From: Clostridia bacterium
GTDB lineage: Bacteria > Bacillota > Clostridia > Oscillospirales > CAG-272
DNA: 64,000 nucleotides
NCBI GenBank assembly: GCA_017452525.1
Contig: JAFTMG010000082.1
Span: 1 to 64,000, forward strand
Direction: 5' to 3'
Part shown: positions 8,303-16,819 of the stretch, in pieces
How the letters are laid out: the number at the start of each line of letters is the position of its first letter
Position numbering within the stretch: the stretch's first letter is position 1
The notes under the pieces: model-generated
What the model was told of the DNA's origin: nothing
Database searches by the model: none
The model's input: the letters and a program-made list of their open reading frames with translations, nothing else
Made by a program: the position numbers and the translations under genes

Positions 8303-8851
8303 ATGAATATCAAATTTCTTGATAATACAAAAGAAATAAAAGAAGCATTTATCAATTGCTTTGTTATGTCTTGGGATGAGTTTCAAGTTAAGCAAAAAGA
8401 TTGGATTGCTAAAATGGCAGAATCCAACTATCCAATAACCATAGATTGGTATGAGAAAGCCTATATGTGGGACAAAATGAATCCGGATTTCCCTAATGCA
8501 TCTATGGAAGTTGCTTTAGCATTTTTGAAAGAACATAGCGGCCCTGTCTACTTTATGACAGAGAAGGGCGAGGATACTTATTACCAAGGCAAAAAGCTCG
8601 TCGATTTCATTGCCGAAGCCGACGCACATACCTTGGCTGCAAGAATTGAACAAGAGTGGTATGACTCTTACAGATTAGCAGAGCAGAATATGTATGATGC
8701 GGGTGCGTTCCTTCCTGAGGACTTGTATGTTTTTGACGCATCGATGAAATGGTGCGTTGTGTTCACTCACGAAACCACCGATTGGGAATCCGAAATTGAT
8801 AATCCGATGAAAGCAGCGCAAACCAGATATTGTATTATCTGTAAAGTTTGA
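8303..8851 (+). CDS. hypothetical protein, AT-rich
   Basis: I do not recognise this 182-residue soluble protein. It has no signal peptide or membrane helix, is acidic, and is rich in Trp, Tyr and Met. The C-terminal stretch DLYVFDASMKWCVVFTHET looks like a conserved ending shared by small uncharacterised Firmicutes proteins. The start is supported by TAGGAGG nine bases upstream. Codon and base use are much more AT-rich than in rlmD, and the gene sits in an island with hairpin repeats, which suggests recent acquisition. Confidence 0.7.
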   Translation: MNIKFLDNTKEIKEAFINCFVMSWDEFQVKQKDWIAKMAESNYPITIDWYEKAYMWDKMNPDFPNASMEVALAFLKEHSGPVYFMTEKGEDTYYQGKKLVDFIAEADAHTLAARIEQEWYDSYRLAEQNMYDAGAFLPEDLYVFDASMKWCVVFTHETTDWESEIDNPMKAAQTRYCIICKV

Positions 8852-8913
8852 GCAACAGTTCAATAAAATTTAGTAATACATTTTTGTGGTAGATTTCCAA
8901 CCTAAAGGGATTA

Positions 8914-9060
8914 CAGACGAAAGTGTCGTTTGTCTGACGCGAAAATAAGCCAAAATCGGCTTTAAATGGGCAAAATCAAGCTGTTTTAAGTGATTTTGAG
9001 ATAAAAATTCAAAAAATTAGTGTTCAAAATCAAAAGATGTCCCAATTTTGAGTTGGGACA
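8914..9060. other. AT-rich intergenic region with hairpins
   Basis: The 287-base gap before the glycosylase-like gene holds two inverted repeats. CAGACGA at 8914-8920 pairs with TCGTTTGTCTG ending at 8935. TGTCCCAA at 9038-9045 pairs with TTGGGACA at 9053-9060. The run GTCGTTTGTCT in the first recurs inside the large palindrome at 9972-10008. No gene is seen. A weak -10 (TATAAC) lies near 9110. Confidence 0.5.
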
Positions 9061-9138
9061 AATGAGAATTTCGAGCAAAGTTCGAAAATACAATTTATAG
9101 CTGTTTGGTATAACATATCGAAGAAGAAGGAGAACACT

Positions 9139-9915
9139 ATGCCTTATTATTTCCCGTTTGGACAAGAACTGCACCCCTTGGTGCAAGAAGATAAATCGCC
9201 TAAAAAAGTATTCGTGCTTGGTGTATATGCGAGCGCAGTACATGCAAGGTGGAAGATAGGCGGTCAAGTTGTTTGTCAGGCACTTGCGGTGGCAAGCGAA
9301 CCGAGAATTTTTTGGGACGGCAACGAAGACGAGGCAAGAGCGATTATTGGGCAGATAAACATTCCAAAGGAGCTTGGATATCTTGAACCTGCGGGCAAGC
9401 AGCTCAATGGGCCATCCGCAAAAGTATTGGATGAAAACATCCTTGCCCCGCTCGGGTTTACTCGCAACGATGCGTGGCTGTGTGACTGTCTACCCGAAAC
9501 GCGAATCAATCCGAGTCAAGCCAAAGCAATCAAAGATAAATACAATCCCTTAATTGAACAATACCACTTAAACCCCGTCACGATACCGGCTCGTCCTTCT
9601 GCATTTTGCGACAAGGCAAGAAGCATAGAAATCACCGAGGAGCTTATGCAGTCTGAGGCGGAATTGCTCATATTGCTTGGAGATATTCCGATTGCACAAT
9701 ATCTTAAAAAAGTGGCAGACATTCCGTACTCAACGCTTGGCGAATACGTTGATATGTACGGCTATGGGACAAAGACAGATGTTGTGATCAACGGAAAGAC
9801 AATTGAGGTGCTACCTCTTGCACACCCAAGACAAATTGGAGCATTGGGCGCTCATAGTGAAAAGTGGTTTTTAGCGCACAAAGAGTGGGAACAAGGGAAT
9901 AAAATGAGACTTTAA
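9139..9915 (+). CDS. uracil-DNA glycosylase superfamily-like protein
   Basis: A 258-residue protein that looks like a divergent member of the uracil-DNA glycosylase superfamily. The N-terminal KVFVLGVYASAVHARW sits where the family's nucleotide-binding loop lies. A middle LGFTRNDAWLCDCLPE and a late LPLAHPRQIGALGAHSEKW give the characteristic histidine-proline loop. Whether it excises bases cannot be judged. Related proteins include nucleic-acid-repair enzymes and uncharacterised members. The start is set by AAGAAGGAGAACACT. It is flanked by hairpin repeats and more AT-rich than the core genome, so transfer is likely. Confidence 0.72.
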   Translation: MPYYFPFGQELHPLVQEDKSPKKVFVLGVYASAVHARWKIGGQVVCQALAVASEPRIFWDGNEDEARAIIGQINIPKELGYLEPAGKQLNGPSAKVLDENILAPLGFTRNDAWLCDCLPETRINPSQAKAIKDKYNPLIEQYHLNPVTIPARPSAFCDKARSIEITEELMQSEAELLILLGDIPIAQYLKKVADIPYSTLGEYVDMYGYGTKTDVVINGKTIEVLPLAHPRQIGALGAHSEKWFLAHKEWEQGNKMRL

Positions 9916-9971
9916 GGTATTACACCCCCTGTTTTTTGACCATTTTGAGACCTTTTGCTCTTATGACCCAC

Positions 9972-10008
9972 GTGGAATCTGTCGTTTGTCTCAAACGACA
10001 GATTCCAC
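9972..10008. repeat. perfect 17-bp palindromic hairpin
   Basis: Arms at 9972-9988 and 9992-10008 are perfectly complementary (GTGGAATCTGTCGTTTG), with a 3-base TCT loop. No T run follows on either strand, so a plain terminator is unlikely. It directly abuts the branched repeat at 10011. Confidence 0.85.
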
Positions 10009-10010
10009 AA

Positions 10011-10105
10011 TGAATTGCAACCCGGCGGTTGCGTGAATTGAGCACAAGTGCTCATGAATTGCCTACGGCATGAATTGCGCTGCGGCGCATTGGGGTTGCA
10101 ATTCA
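10011..10105. repeat. cloverleaf-like repeat element
   Basis: A 13-base outer inverted repeat (TGAATTGCAACCC at 10011-10023, complement at 10093-10105) encloses a series of small perfect hairpins. These are GAGCAC-AA-GTGCTC at 10040-10053, TGCC-TAC-GGCA at 10060-10070 and GCGC-TGCG-GCGC at 10077-10088. An alternative first hairpin, GCAACC-CGGC-GGTTGC, lies at 10017-10032. The linker TGAATTG recurs at 10011, 10034, 10055 and 10071. It looks like a dispersed REP-type element; the rest of 9916-10196 has no gene. Confidence 0.8.
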
Positions 10106-10196
10106 ATTCATGGAGCGTAGCGAGAAATCATGATGAAACTAAAAATATACCTTTTGACGTTCCCCCCCTGTATGGGACCGATCAAGGAGACAGACC

Positions 10197-12449
10197 ATGC
10201 ACGAAATGAAGCTTCATCCTTCTCCCTTCGAGAAGATCAAAAACGGAACGAAAACCATTGAACTGCGGTTGTATGACGAAAAGCGTCAGCAGTTGCGCGA
10301 GGGCGACGGTATCGCCTTCACCAACACCGCAAGCGGTGAGAGAATATGCGCGACCGTCAAAAAGCTGCATCGGTTTGACAGCTTTGCGGCGTTGTATCGC
10401 ACCCTGCCGCTGTTGCAGTGCGGGTATACCGCAGAGAACATTGCCTCCGCAGACCCGTCCGATATGTCGCGGTATTATTCCGCAGAGGAGCAGCATAAAT
10501 ACGGCGTTGTCGGCATTGAGCTTTTCCCGCCCGAGCGGTGCGCGGCGGAAAACGCCGCCCCCAAAAAGCTCTATATCCCCCTGATGAACAGCGCCGTCCG
10601 CGAGGATACGCGGGCGGAATATCTGGAGCAGCTGTCGGCGTTCCGTGACGCACACCTGTTTTTCGCGGTGGACCGTCAGATGTTCTTTTCCCGCGGCGCG
10701 GCGCGTGCCGCTATGTGCCGTCTGCTGCAGGAGAATATCGCCTTTTTCCAAAAGCACGGCTATCACGTGGGCATTTGGGTGCAGGCATTCGGCTTCGGGG
10801 ACCCTCTGCAGGGAGAAAATGCCCGTGTGGCGAAGAATTATACCCGCCTGCGCTCCGTCGGGGGCAGGGAAAAGCCCGATTCGGACATGCTTTGCCCCGA
10901 GGATCCGCAATTTATGGCGGATTATCTGGAGTTTGTGCGGGACATGGCAGGCTGCGGCGGCGAGATGCTCATGCTGGACGACGATCTGTGCCTCTCGGTC
11001 CGCCCGGGCATCGGCTGCTTTTGCGAGCGGCATCTGGCGCTGATAGAGCAGGAGCTGGGAGAGCCCCTGCGGGGAGACTTGCCTACGCTCCTCTTCACGG
11101 GTGGGCAAAACCGCTACCGCGACGCTTGGCTGACCGTCATGGGCAACACCCTGCGCCGCTTTGCGCGCCGTGTCCGTGAGGCGATCGACGAGATCGCCCC
11201 CAACCTGCGGGCGGGCTTTTGCGCCGGCTATACCTCATGGGATATCGAAGGGGTGGACGCTCTGGAGCTGACCCGCATCCTGGCAGGAAATACGGCACCC
11301 TTTTTGCGGTTTACGGGCGCACCCTATTGGGCGGCTGCCTCGGTGGACCGTTTCCGCGGTCAGCCCTTGGCGGCGATCGTGGAGGAAACACGGGCGCAGG
11401 AGCAGTTTTGCCGCGCGTCGGGCGTGGAGGTCTTTTTTGAGTGCGATTCTTATCCTCGCCCCCGCTATACGGTGCCATCCTCCCTTCTGGAATGCTTCGC
11501 GCTCCCGCTGTACGCTTCGGGCGGCATGGGCGAGCTGAGCTATTTGTTTGATTATCATTCCTCCCCCGCCTACGAAACGGGATATGCCAAGCATCGCCGC
11601 CATCATCAGCCGCTGTATGATTTTATTGCGGCGCATTTCGCCGATAAGACCCCATACGGCGTGCGCGTATACCACGAAATGAAAAAGATCGCCCAAGCCG
11701 AGCTTTCCGCCCCTGTGGACGAGAAAGCGATCATGGCGATGCATTTCAACCGCGGCGCCGAGCTGTTGGGGGTACACGGCATTCCCACAGTGTACGGTCA
11801 GGATGCGCCCTGCGGCATCGCCACGGGTGAGGAGGCACGCTATATCGATACCTTGCCGCAAAAATTGGTGCTGGACGCCAAGGCGGCACAGATCCTGCAG
11901 GAGAAGGGGATCGACGTGGGCTTTTCACACATGACGGTTGCCCCCGCCCCGCTCTTTGAATACGCAGACAACGAAAAATGCCTGTTGCACGGCTCCGCCT
12001 CGGACGCCTATTACAGTATGACCCTGAAAGAGGGTGTCCGCGTACTTGGTGAATTTGAGGCAGGCGAGCTGCGCTATCCCTCCGCTTACCTCTACGAGAG
12101 CGGCGGCACCGAATTTTTGGTGTATTCCTTCGATATGGACAAGATCCCCCACCGCGCTGCGGTCCTGCTCTCCTATGTGCGAGGGGAGCAGCTATATCGC
12201 TTCTTTGGTGGAATCTCGTATATGGAAAGATCGCCCGGCGTCTATCAGCTCTGCAAAAAGGGCAACGGCGAGACGGCGATCCTGCTGGTCAATATCTCGC
12301 AGGACCCCATCATCGACGGCAGACTCCACACGGACCGGGGCTACGGCACAGCAGAAATATTCAATGCTACCGGCACGTTGCGGGGCTCCGTCCTGCAATT
12401 TGATTCCGTGATCCCGCCCTACGGCGCATGCGCGGCGGTGTTGCGGTAA
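10197..12449 (+). CDS. ASCH domain fused to a glycosidase-like protein
   Basis: The 750-residue product has two parts in one uninterrupted frame. Residues 1-110 are an ASCH domain: HPSPFEKIKNGTKTIELRLYDEKR carries the G-x-K-x-x-E-x-R signature, and REGDGIAFTN follows. ASCH domains are PUA-like and usually bind RNA or modified nucleosides. Residues 125-750 resemble a TIM-barrel glycoside hydrolase with a beta-galactosidase-like accessory region. Support comes from GYHVGIWVQAFGFGD, EMLMLDDDLCLS, VEVFFECDSYPRPRY and a C-terminal beta-rich part. There is no signal peptide, so it should be cytoplasmic. The start has AAGGAGA nine bases upstream. The glycosidase family cannot be named from sequence alone, and the pairing of domains is unusual. 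Confidence 0.75.
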   Translation: MHEMKLHPSPFEKIKNGTKTIELRLYDEKRQQLREGDGIAFTNTASGERICATVKKLHRFDSFAALYRTLPLLQCGYTAENIASADPSDMSRYYSAEEQHKYGVVGIELFPPERCAAENAAPKKLYIPLMNSAVREDTRAEYLEQLSAFRDAHLFFAVDRQMFFSRGAARAAMCRLLQENIAFFQKHGYHVGIWVQAFGFGDPLQGENARVAKNYTRLRSVGGREKPDSDMLCPEDPQFMADYLEFVRDMAGCGGEMLMLDDDLCLSVRPGIGCFCERHLALIEQELGEPLRGDLPTLLFTGGQNRYRDAWLTVMGNTLRRFARRVREAIDEIAPNLRAGFCAGYTSWDIEGVDALELTRILAGNTAPFLRFTGAPYWAAASVDRFRGQPLAAIVEETRAQEQFCRASGVEVFFECDSYPRPRYTVPSSLLECFALPLYASGGMGELSYLFDYHSSPAYETGYAKHRRHHQPLYDFIAAHFADKTPYGVRVYHEMKKIAQAELSAPVDEKAIMAMHFNRGAELLGVHGIPTVYGQDAPCGIATGEEARYIDTLPQKLVLDAKAAQILQEKGIDVGFSHMTVAPAPLFEYADNEKCLLHGSASDAYYSMTLKEGVRVLGEFEAGELRYPSAYLYESGGTEFLVYSFDMDKIPHRAAVLLSYVRGEQLYRFFGGISYMERSPGVYQLCKKGNGETAILLVNISQDPIIDGRLHTDRGYGTAEIFNATGTLRGSVLQFDSVIPPYGACAAVLR

Positions 12450-12523
12450 AAATCCGGCTTTGAAAAGTACAAGACGCGCATGACAGAAAATATGTAAAAA
12501 ACTATTTTGAGGCGTAAATCAAG

Positions 12524-13390
12524 ATGAACGAAAAAACACTACTCTATCAACTCACCGAAACGAGCCAATTCATGATGAGCTTCGTTCTGGTCACCAAAGC
12601 GGACAACGTCATCATAATTGACGGCGGGCGCGAGGAGGATATGCCGCTTCTGAAGGAATACGTTGGCGGGCGTCACGTCTCGGCGTGGATCCTGACCCAT
12701 CCGCACCTTGACCATATCAGCGGCTTTGTCGCCGAATGTCGGCGCAACCGTCTGGCGGATTTTGACGTGGAGCGCGTTTGTTATCATTTCCCGCCCTATC
12801 ATGAGCTGAAGGGGCGGACGGACGTGCCCGACCCGGGCTATTTCGACCGCGACCTGGAGGATATCCTGCCGCAATTTCTGGCGATCGAGCCGGATATTGC
12901 CGATATCGCGCAGGTGGTCAGCCAAGGCGACAGCCTTGAGGTGGACGAGTGCCGCATTGATTTCCTCTATTCCTATCATGACGGTCTGTTCTCCAACCCC
13001 ATGAACGATTCGTCGCTGGTCTTTCATATCACCACCCCCAACAAAAAGGTACTTTTCCTCGGTGACCTCGGTCCCGAGGGCGGTGATATTCTCTACGAGG
13101 AATCCCGCCATTTGCTGAAATCGGATATCGTCCAGATGGCACACCACGGGCATATGAACGTGGGCATGGAGGTCTACGCCGCCATTATGCCCGAGGCTTG
13201 CATGTGGTGCTGTGCCGATTGGCTCTACAACGAGCCCGAGATCCCGTCCTATCTGAAGGATCGCGAGAAGCTCCGCCGTATGCAGCGGGAGCGGATGTAC
13301 GGCACCACCGTCACCCGCAGGTGGATGGATATCCTCGGCGTCAAGACCCACTACGTGACCAAGGACGGCACCAATACCATTGAGCTTTGA
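12524..13390 (+). CDS. metallo-beta-lactamase fold hydrolase
   Basis: A 288-residue protein of the metallo-beta-lactamase superfamily. THPHLDH at residues 58-64 gives the metal-binding H-x-H-x-D-H motif. VLFLGDLG near residue 179 supplies the bridging aspartate, and MAHHGH near residue 206 a further histidine. No signal peptide. Closest in style to the ComEC-type/MBL hydrolases found as single-domain enzymes; the substrate is unknown. It shares the same core layout with the C-terminal part of the lipoprotein encoded at 53733-55961. The following serine hydrolase begins 18 bases beyond its stop. Confidence 0.85.
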   Translation: MNEKTLLYQLTETSQFMMSFVLVTKADNVIIIDGGREEDMPLLKEYVGGRHVSAWILTHPHLDHISGFVAECRRNRLADFDVERVCYHFPPYHELKGRTDVPDPGYFDRDLEDILPQFLAIEPDIADIAQVVSQGDSLEVDECRIDFLYSYHDGLFSNPMNDSSLVFHITTPNKKVLFLGDLGPEGGDILYEESRHLLKSDIVQMAHHGHMNVGMEVYAAIMPEACMWCCADWLYNEPEIPSYLKDREKLRRMQRERMYGTTVTRRWMDILGVKTHYVTKDGTNTIEL

Positions 13391-13407
13391 TCTGCGAGGT
13401 GAACACA

Positions 13408-14430
13408 TTGCGCCATTTGGGAAACTGTATTGACCGGCTGTTCGCCGCCCAAACCGTCCAAAACATCATCGTCCGCGTCGGCCGCGGCGAGAACGTTCTG
13501 TATGAGATCAAGCGCTCGTCCCAGGACAGAATACTGACAGAACGCACCCTGTTCGACATGGCGTCGGTCACCAAGATCGTGGCAACCACGTCGCTTGCGC
13601 TGATCGCCATGGATCGGGGGATGCTTGCCCCCGATGATCCCGTCGGCAAATTCCTGCCTGTCCCCGCGGACAAGCAGGGCATGACCGTGCGGCATCTGAT
13701 GACCCATACCATGGGCATCGGGCACAAAAACCTGACGGGCTGCGCGGGCAGTTACGCGGACATTACCGATTACATACTGAATATCCCATCCGATATCCCC
13801 ATCGGGACGGAGGTGCGCTACAGCTGCCCCGGCTTCATCCTGTTGGGCAAGATCGTCGAGCAGCTGTTCGGGCGCAGGCTGAACGAAGCGTTTGATATCC
13901 ACGTTGCCCGCCCCCTGGGTCTGGCATCCACCTCCTTTTTGCCCGACCGAAGCCTTGATATCGTCAATTCCAACCGGGATGGGAGCATGGCAGGGCTTGT
14001 CAATGATTATAACTGCCGCTATCTCGGCGGTGTTTGCGGTAACGCGGGACTTTTTTCCAATCTCGCGGATATGACCGTCTACGTGAAGATGCTGCTCACC
14101 CACGGCGCGCCGCTTCTCTCACGCGAGACCTTTGAACGTGCCGCATATAACTACACCGCGCAGATGAGCGAATCCCGCGGACTCGGCTTTCTCTATGTGG
14201 ACGGGCGCTACGCGCAGGCGGGCGGGCTCTTTCCCACGGGCAGCATCGGGCATTGCGGACACACGGGGCAATCGGTCTTTGCCGACACCGGGAGCGGATT
14301 TTACGTGATGATCCTCTCCGACGCCACCATCAGCACGGTGCGGAAATACGGAAAAGAGAAATACAGCGAGGTCACGGATATGCGCCGCGATATCCACGCG
14401 GCGATCGGCGCGGATCTGAATATTCTTTGA
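13408..14430 (+). CDS. serine hydrolase of the beta-lactamase / penicillin-binding protein family
   Basis: A 340-residue protein of the class C beta-lactamase-like serine hydrolase family. The nucleophile motif is SVTK (in FDMASVTKIVATTSLALIAMD, about residue 51). The second motif reads YSC where YxN or YAN is usual, and the third is HTG (GHCGHTGQS). Such proteins include esterases, D-aminopeptidases and DD-peptidases. There is no signal peptide, so resistance to beta-lactams is not implied. No ATG fits: TTG at 13408 follows GAGGTG by six bases and is preferred; GTG at 13399 is an alternative. It is probably translated together with the preceding gene. Confidence 0.82.
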   Translation: MRHLGNCIDRLFAAQTVQNIIVRVGRGENVLYEIKRSSQDRILTERTLFDMASVTKIVATTSLALIAMDRGMLAPDDPVGKFLPVPADKQGMTVRHLMTHTMGIGHKNLTGCAGSYADITDYILNIPSDIPIGTEVRYSCPGFILLGKIVEQLFGRRLNEAFDIHVARPLGLASTSFLPDRSLDIVNSNRDGSMAGLVNDYNCRYLGGVCGNAGLFSNLADMTVYVKMLLTHGAPLLSRETFERAAYNYTAQMSESRGLGFLYVDGRYAQAGGLFPTGSIGHCGHTGQSVFADTGSGFYVMILSDATISTVRKYGKEKYSEVTDMRRDIHAAIGADLNIL

Positions 14431-14477
14431 ATTTGCAAGAAAAGGAGCGGCTCACCGACAGGCGAGCCGGAAAAGAG

Positions 14478-15365
14478 ATGGAACGTAAAGCTACGGTTCG
14501 TAATTTTATCTTTGACATTCTGTATGCCATCATGGCGGGTGTCGTGGTGGGCACAGCGTATCACTTTTTCCAGAACAGCAACGGCTTTGCCCCCGGCGGC
14601 GTGGGCGGTCTTGCCACCATCACCCACCATCTGCTGGAGGGGCGCATCGATTGGTCGATCCTGATGGTCGCCTTCAATCTCCCCATCTTCGTGCTGGTCA
14701 GCGCCATCGTCAATAAGAAGCTGGGTCTGATGCTGAGCGTCTATATGGTGGTGCAGTCCTTTATCCCGCGGCTGTATACGGCGCTTGGCGCCATGCCCTA
14801 CAGCGCGGCAAACAACGGCGCGGATTTCAACATTCTCTTTGCCTGCATCGCCACCGGTGTCATCTCCGGCTTCGGTTTTTCCCTCATGCTGCGCCGTTTC
14901 GGTGCCAGCGGCGGTACATACGGCATCTCCGCCCTCATCAAGGCGGCAAAGCCCGAGACCAACATCGCCTACGTCTCCTTTATCATGGACGCGAGCGTGG
15001 TCATGATCGCTTTTTTCGTCTACGGCATGAAGGTCACCCCCGTCATGTGTACGCTGCTCAACCTGTTCATTGCCAACGTGGTGGTCGACCACGGTCTGAG
15101 CGGCATCAAGAACGGCTATCGCTTTGAGCTGATCACCGATCACCCCGACGAGCTGGCAGAGGAGCTGATGACTCGCCTGAAGCACGGCGTAACGCGCATC
15201 AAGGCGCGCGGCGCCTATACCGATAACAGAAGATATATTCTGATCTGCATCGTCAACAAGCGTGAGATCGGCGAGATGATGAAGATCATCAAGAGCCACC
15301 CCGATGTGTTCGCCAGCTTCGAGAAGGTGAACGAGGTCTTCGGCAACTTCAAGCGGAAGGTGTGA
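14478..15365 (+). CDS. YitT family membrane protein
   Basis: A 295-residue YitT-type protein. The N-terminal part has five to six membrane helices, including AGVVVGTAYHFFQNSNGFAPGGVGGLATITHHLL, with the family's glycine-rich GFAPGGVGG motif. The soluble C-terminal DUF2179 domain starts near residue 215 (ELITDHPDELAEELM) and ends in VFASFEKVNEVFGNFKRK. The function is not established; transport or signalling is suggested by topology. ATG at 14478 is preferred over upstream in-frame codons because it begins the membrane domain. A hairpin (GGCTCACC-GACA-GGCGAGCC) lies between AAAGGAG at 14440 and the start. Confidence 0.88.
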   Translation: MERKATVRNFIFDILYAIMAGVVVGTAYHFFQNSNGFAPGGVGGLATITHHLLEGRIDWSILMVAFNLPIFVLVSAIVNKKLGLMLSVYMVVQSFIPRLYTALGAMPYSAANNGADFNILFACIATGVISGFGFSLMLRRFGASGGTYGISALIKAAKPETNIAYVSFIMDASVVMIAFFVYGMKVTPVMCTLLNLFIANVVVDHGLSGIKNGYRFELITDHPDELAEELMTRLKHGVTRIKARGAYTDNRRYILICIVNKREIGEMMKIIKSHPDVFASFEKVNEVFGNFKRKV

Positions 15366-15472
15366 GGTTGGATCTTTTTTCAAACGTTCACGCCCGGGCG
15401 GCGGGCGCCGTCATTTCGGAGAGAGCCGAAACCGCCACGAAAGCAGATCCGCGGAAAGGAATGGACCTATAT

Positions 15473-16126
15473 ATGAAAATTGCGTTTTTGGGTGACAGCA
15501 TCACCTACGGCTATGCCTTGCCCGACGTGACCGAGCGGTACACCACCGTCCTCTGCCGCCGCTTGGGGCTGGAGGAGGAAAACCACGGCATCACGGGGAC
15601 GCTTGTCGCCAAGGCGGGTCTCAACCGCGCGGACGGCAAGGACTTTGTCAGCCGCCTGCATCTGATCGACGGGGCGGATATTGCCGTCATTTTCGGCGGC
15701 ACCAACGATTATTTCTGGAGCGATGCCCCCATTCACGGCGGGGAGAGCGACGTGTATTTCGCACATGCCGTAAGGACGCTCTGCGAGTACGTCCGCCGCA
15801 AAAGAGCGGGGAAGATCACGCTGGTCGTCACCCCTTATCCTCACAACGGCGTGGGCAATTTCCTCGGCGGTGAGACGTGGAGGACCTCCTCCCGCCACGA
15901 TACCGATGTTCCCAATTTCTGCGGACATACCCTCTCGGAGTATGCCGCCGTGCAGGAGGAGACCTGTCTGAAATACGGTATCCCCTGTCTGAATCTTCAC
16001 AAAAATTTCGCCTTCGACCACCGACGCCACACGCTGGACGGCTGTCACCCCAATGGGGAAGGACACCGCCTGTTGGCTGAGGCGATAGAAAACAAACTAA
16101 AGACATGGATGGATCCAAAATTCTGA
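15473..16126 (+). CDS. SGNH/GDSL-type hydrolase
   Basis: A 217-residue cytoplasmic esterase of the SGNH superfamily. Block I is FLGDSITYGYALPD at residue 4 with the catalytic serine, block III is FGGTNDYFW with the oxyanion asparagine, and block V is DGCHPNGEGH with the catalytic Asp-His pair. Substrates are probably acyl or acetyl esters on sugars, judging by neighbours, but this is inference. ATG at 15461 is too close to AAAGGA, so 15473 is preferred. It is followed 22 bases later by a second, divergent SGNH enzyme. Confidence 0.86.
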   Translation: MKIAFLGDSITYGYALPDVTERYTTVLCRRLGLEEENHGITGTLVAKAGLNRADGKDFVSRLHLIDGADIAVIFGGTNDYFWSDAPIHGGESDVYFAHAVRTLCEYVRRKRAGKITLVVTPYPHNGVGNFLGGETWRTSSRHDTDVPNFCGHTLSEYAAVQEETCLKYGIPCLNLHKNFAFDHRRHTLDGCHPNGEGHRLLAEAIENKLKTWMDPKF

Positions 16127-16148
16127 CTTCACAAAAGGAGAGAACAAC

Positions 16149-16793
16149 ATGAAAAAAGTCATTCTGATCGGCGATTCCATTCGCATGGGCTACGATAAGT
16201 ACATCAAAGCGGCGCTGGAGGGCACCGCCGAGGTCTATTATCCCGGAGAAAACTGCCGCTTTGCCACCTACGTGCTGCGTTTCGTGCATGAGTGGAAGAA
16301 GAAGGGTGAGTGGCCCGAGGATGCCGATCTCGTTCATTGGAACGCGGGTCTTTGGGACCTGCCCGAGATCCTCGGCGACGAGCCCGTGACCCCCATCGAG
16401 GCGTATGCCAACACCATCGCGCGTATTGACAAGCGCCTGCGCCTGCTCTTCCCCCGGGCAAAGATCGTCTTCGCCACCTCCACCGCCGTGCAGGAGGAAA
16501 AATACGGCAAGGTGTTCAAGCGCCGCAACTGTGTCATCCGTGATTATAACGCCGCGGCGATCCAAGCCCTTGAGGGAACGGACACCGTCATCGACGATCT
16601 CTATGAGATCACCGAAAACGCCCCCGAGGAATGTCACAGCGACATGACCCACTATTCCACCCCCGCGGGCATCGAGCGGGTGGGCGGCAGAGTCCTCTCG
16701 GTGATCTGCCGTGAGCTGGACATCACCCCCGCCAAGGTCAACATCGAAAACTTCACCCCCGAAAACTATTCGAGAAGCAATATCGGCAACTGA
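16149..16793 (+). CDS. SGNH/GDSL-type hydrolase
   Basis: A 214-residue SGNH-fold protein. Block I is LIGDSIRMGYDKYI at residue 6, then WNAGLWDLP takes the place of block III, and DMTHYSTPAGIE near residue 173 supplies the Asp-His pair. It has little similarity to the preceding SGNH protein outside the motifs, so the two are not a recent duplication. Ribosome site AAAGGAGAGAACAAC precedes the ATG. Likely a sugar-ester deacylase; the exact substrate is unknown. Confidence 0.84.
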   Translation: MKKVILIGDSIRMGYDKYIKAALEGTAEVYYPGENCRFATYVLRFVHEWKKKGEWPEDADLVHWNAGLWDLPEILGDEPVTPIEAYANTIARIDKRLRLLFPRAKIVFATSTAVQEEKYGKVFKRRNCVIRDYNAAAIQALEGTDTVIDDLYEITENAPEECHSDMTHYSTPAGIERVGGRVLSVICRELDITPAKVNIENFTPENYSRSNIGN

Positions 16794-16819
16794 GCCGCGT
16801 GTATTACAGGAGGTCTATC

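Noticed and set aside
10011..10105. Possible short CRISPR array, because TGAATTG recurs at regular spacing
   Set aside because: Units are only 7 bases with 9-16-base palindromic inserts; no repeat of 24-40 bases, no variable spacers and no cas genes.
13408..14430. Beta-lactam resistance gene
   Set aside because: The serine-hydrolase fold is present, but there is no signal peptide, the second motif is YSC and the context is metabolic; family membership alone does not show resistance.
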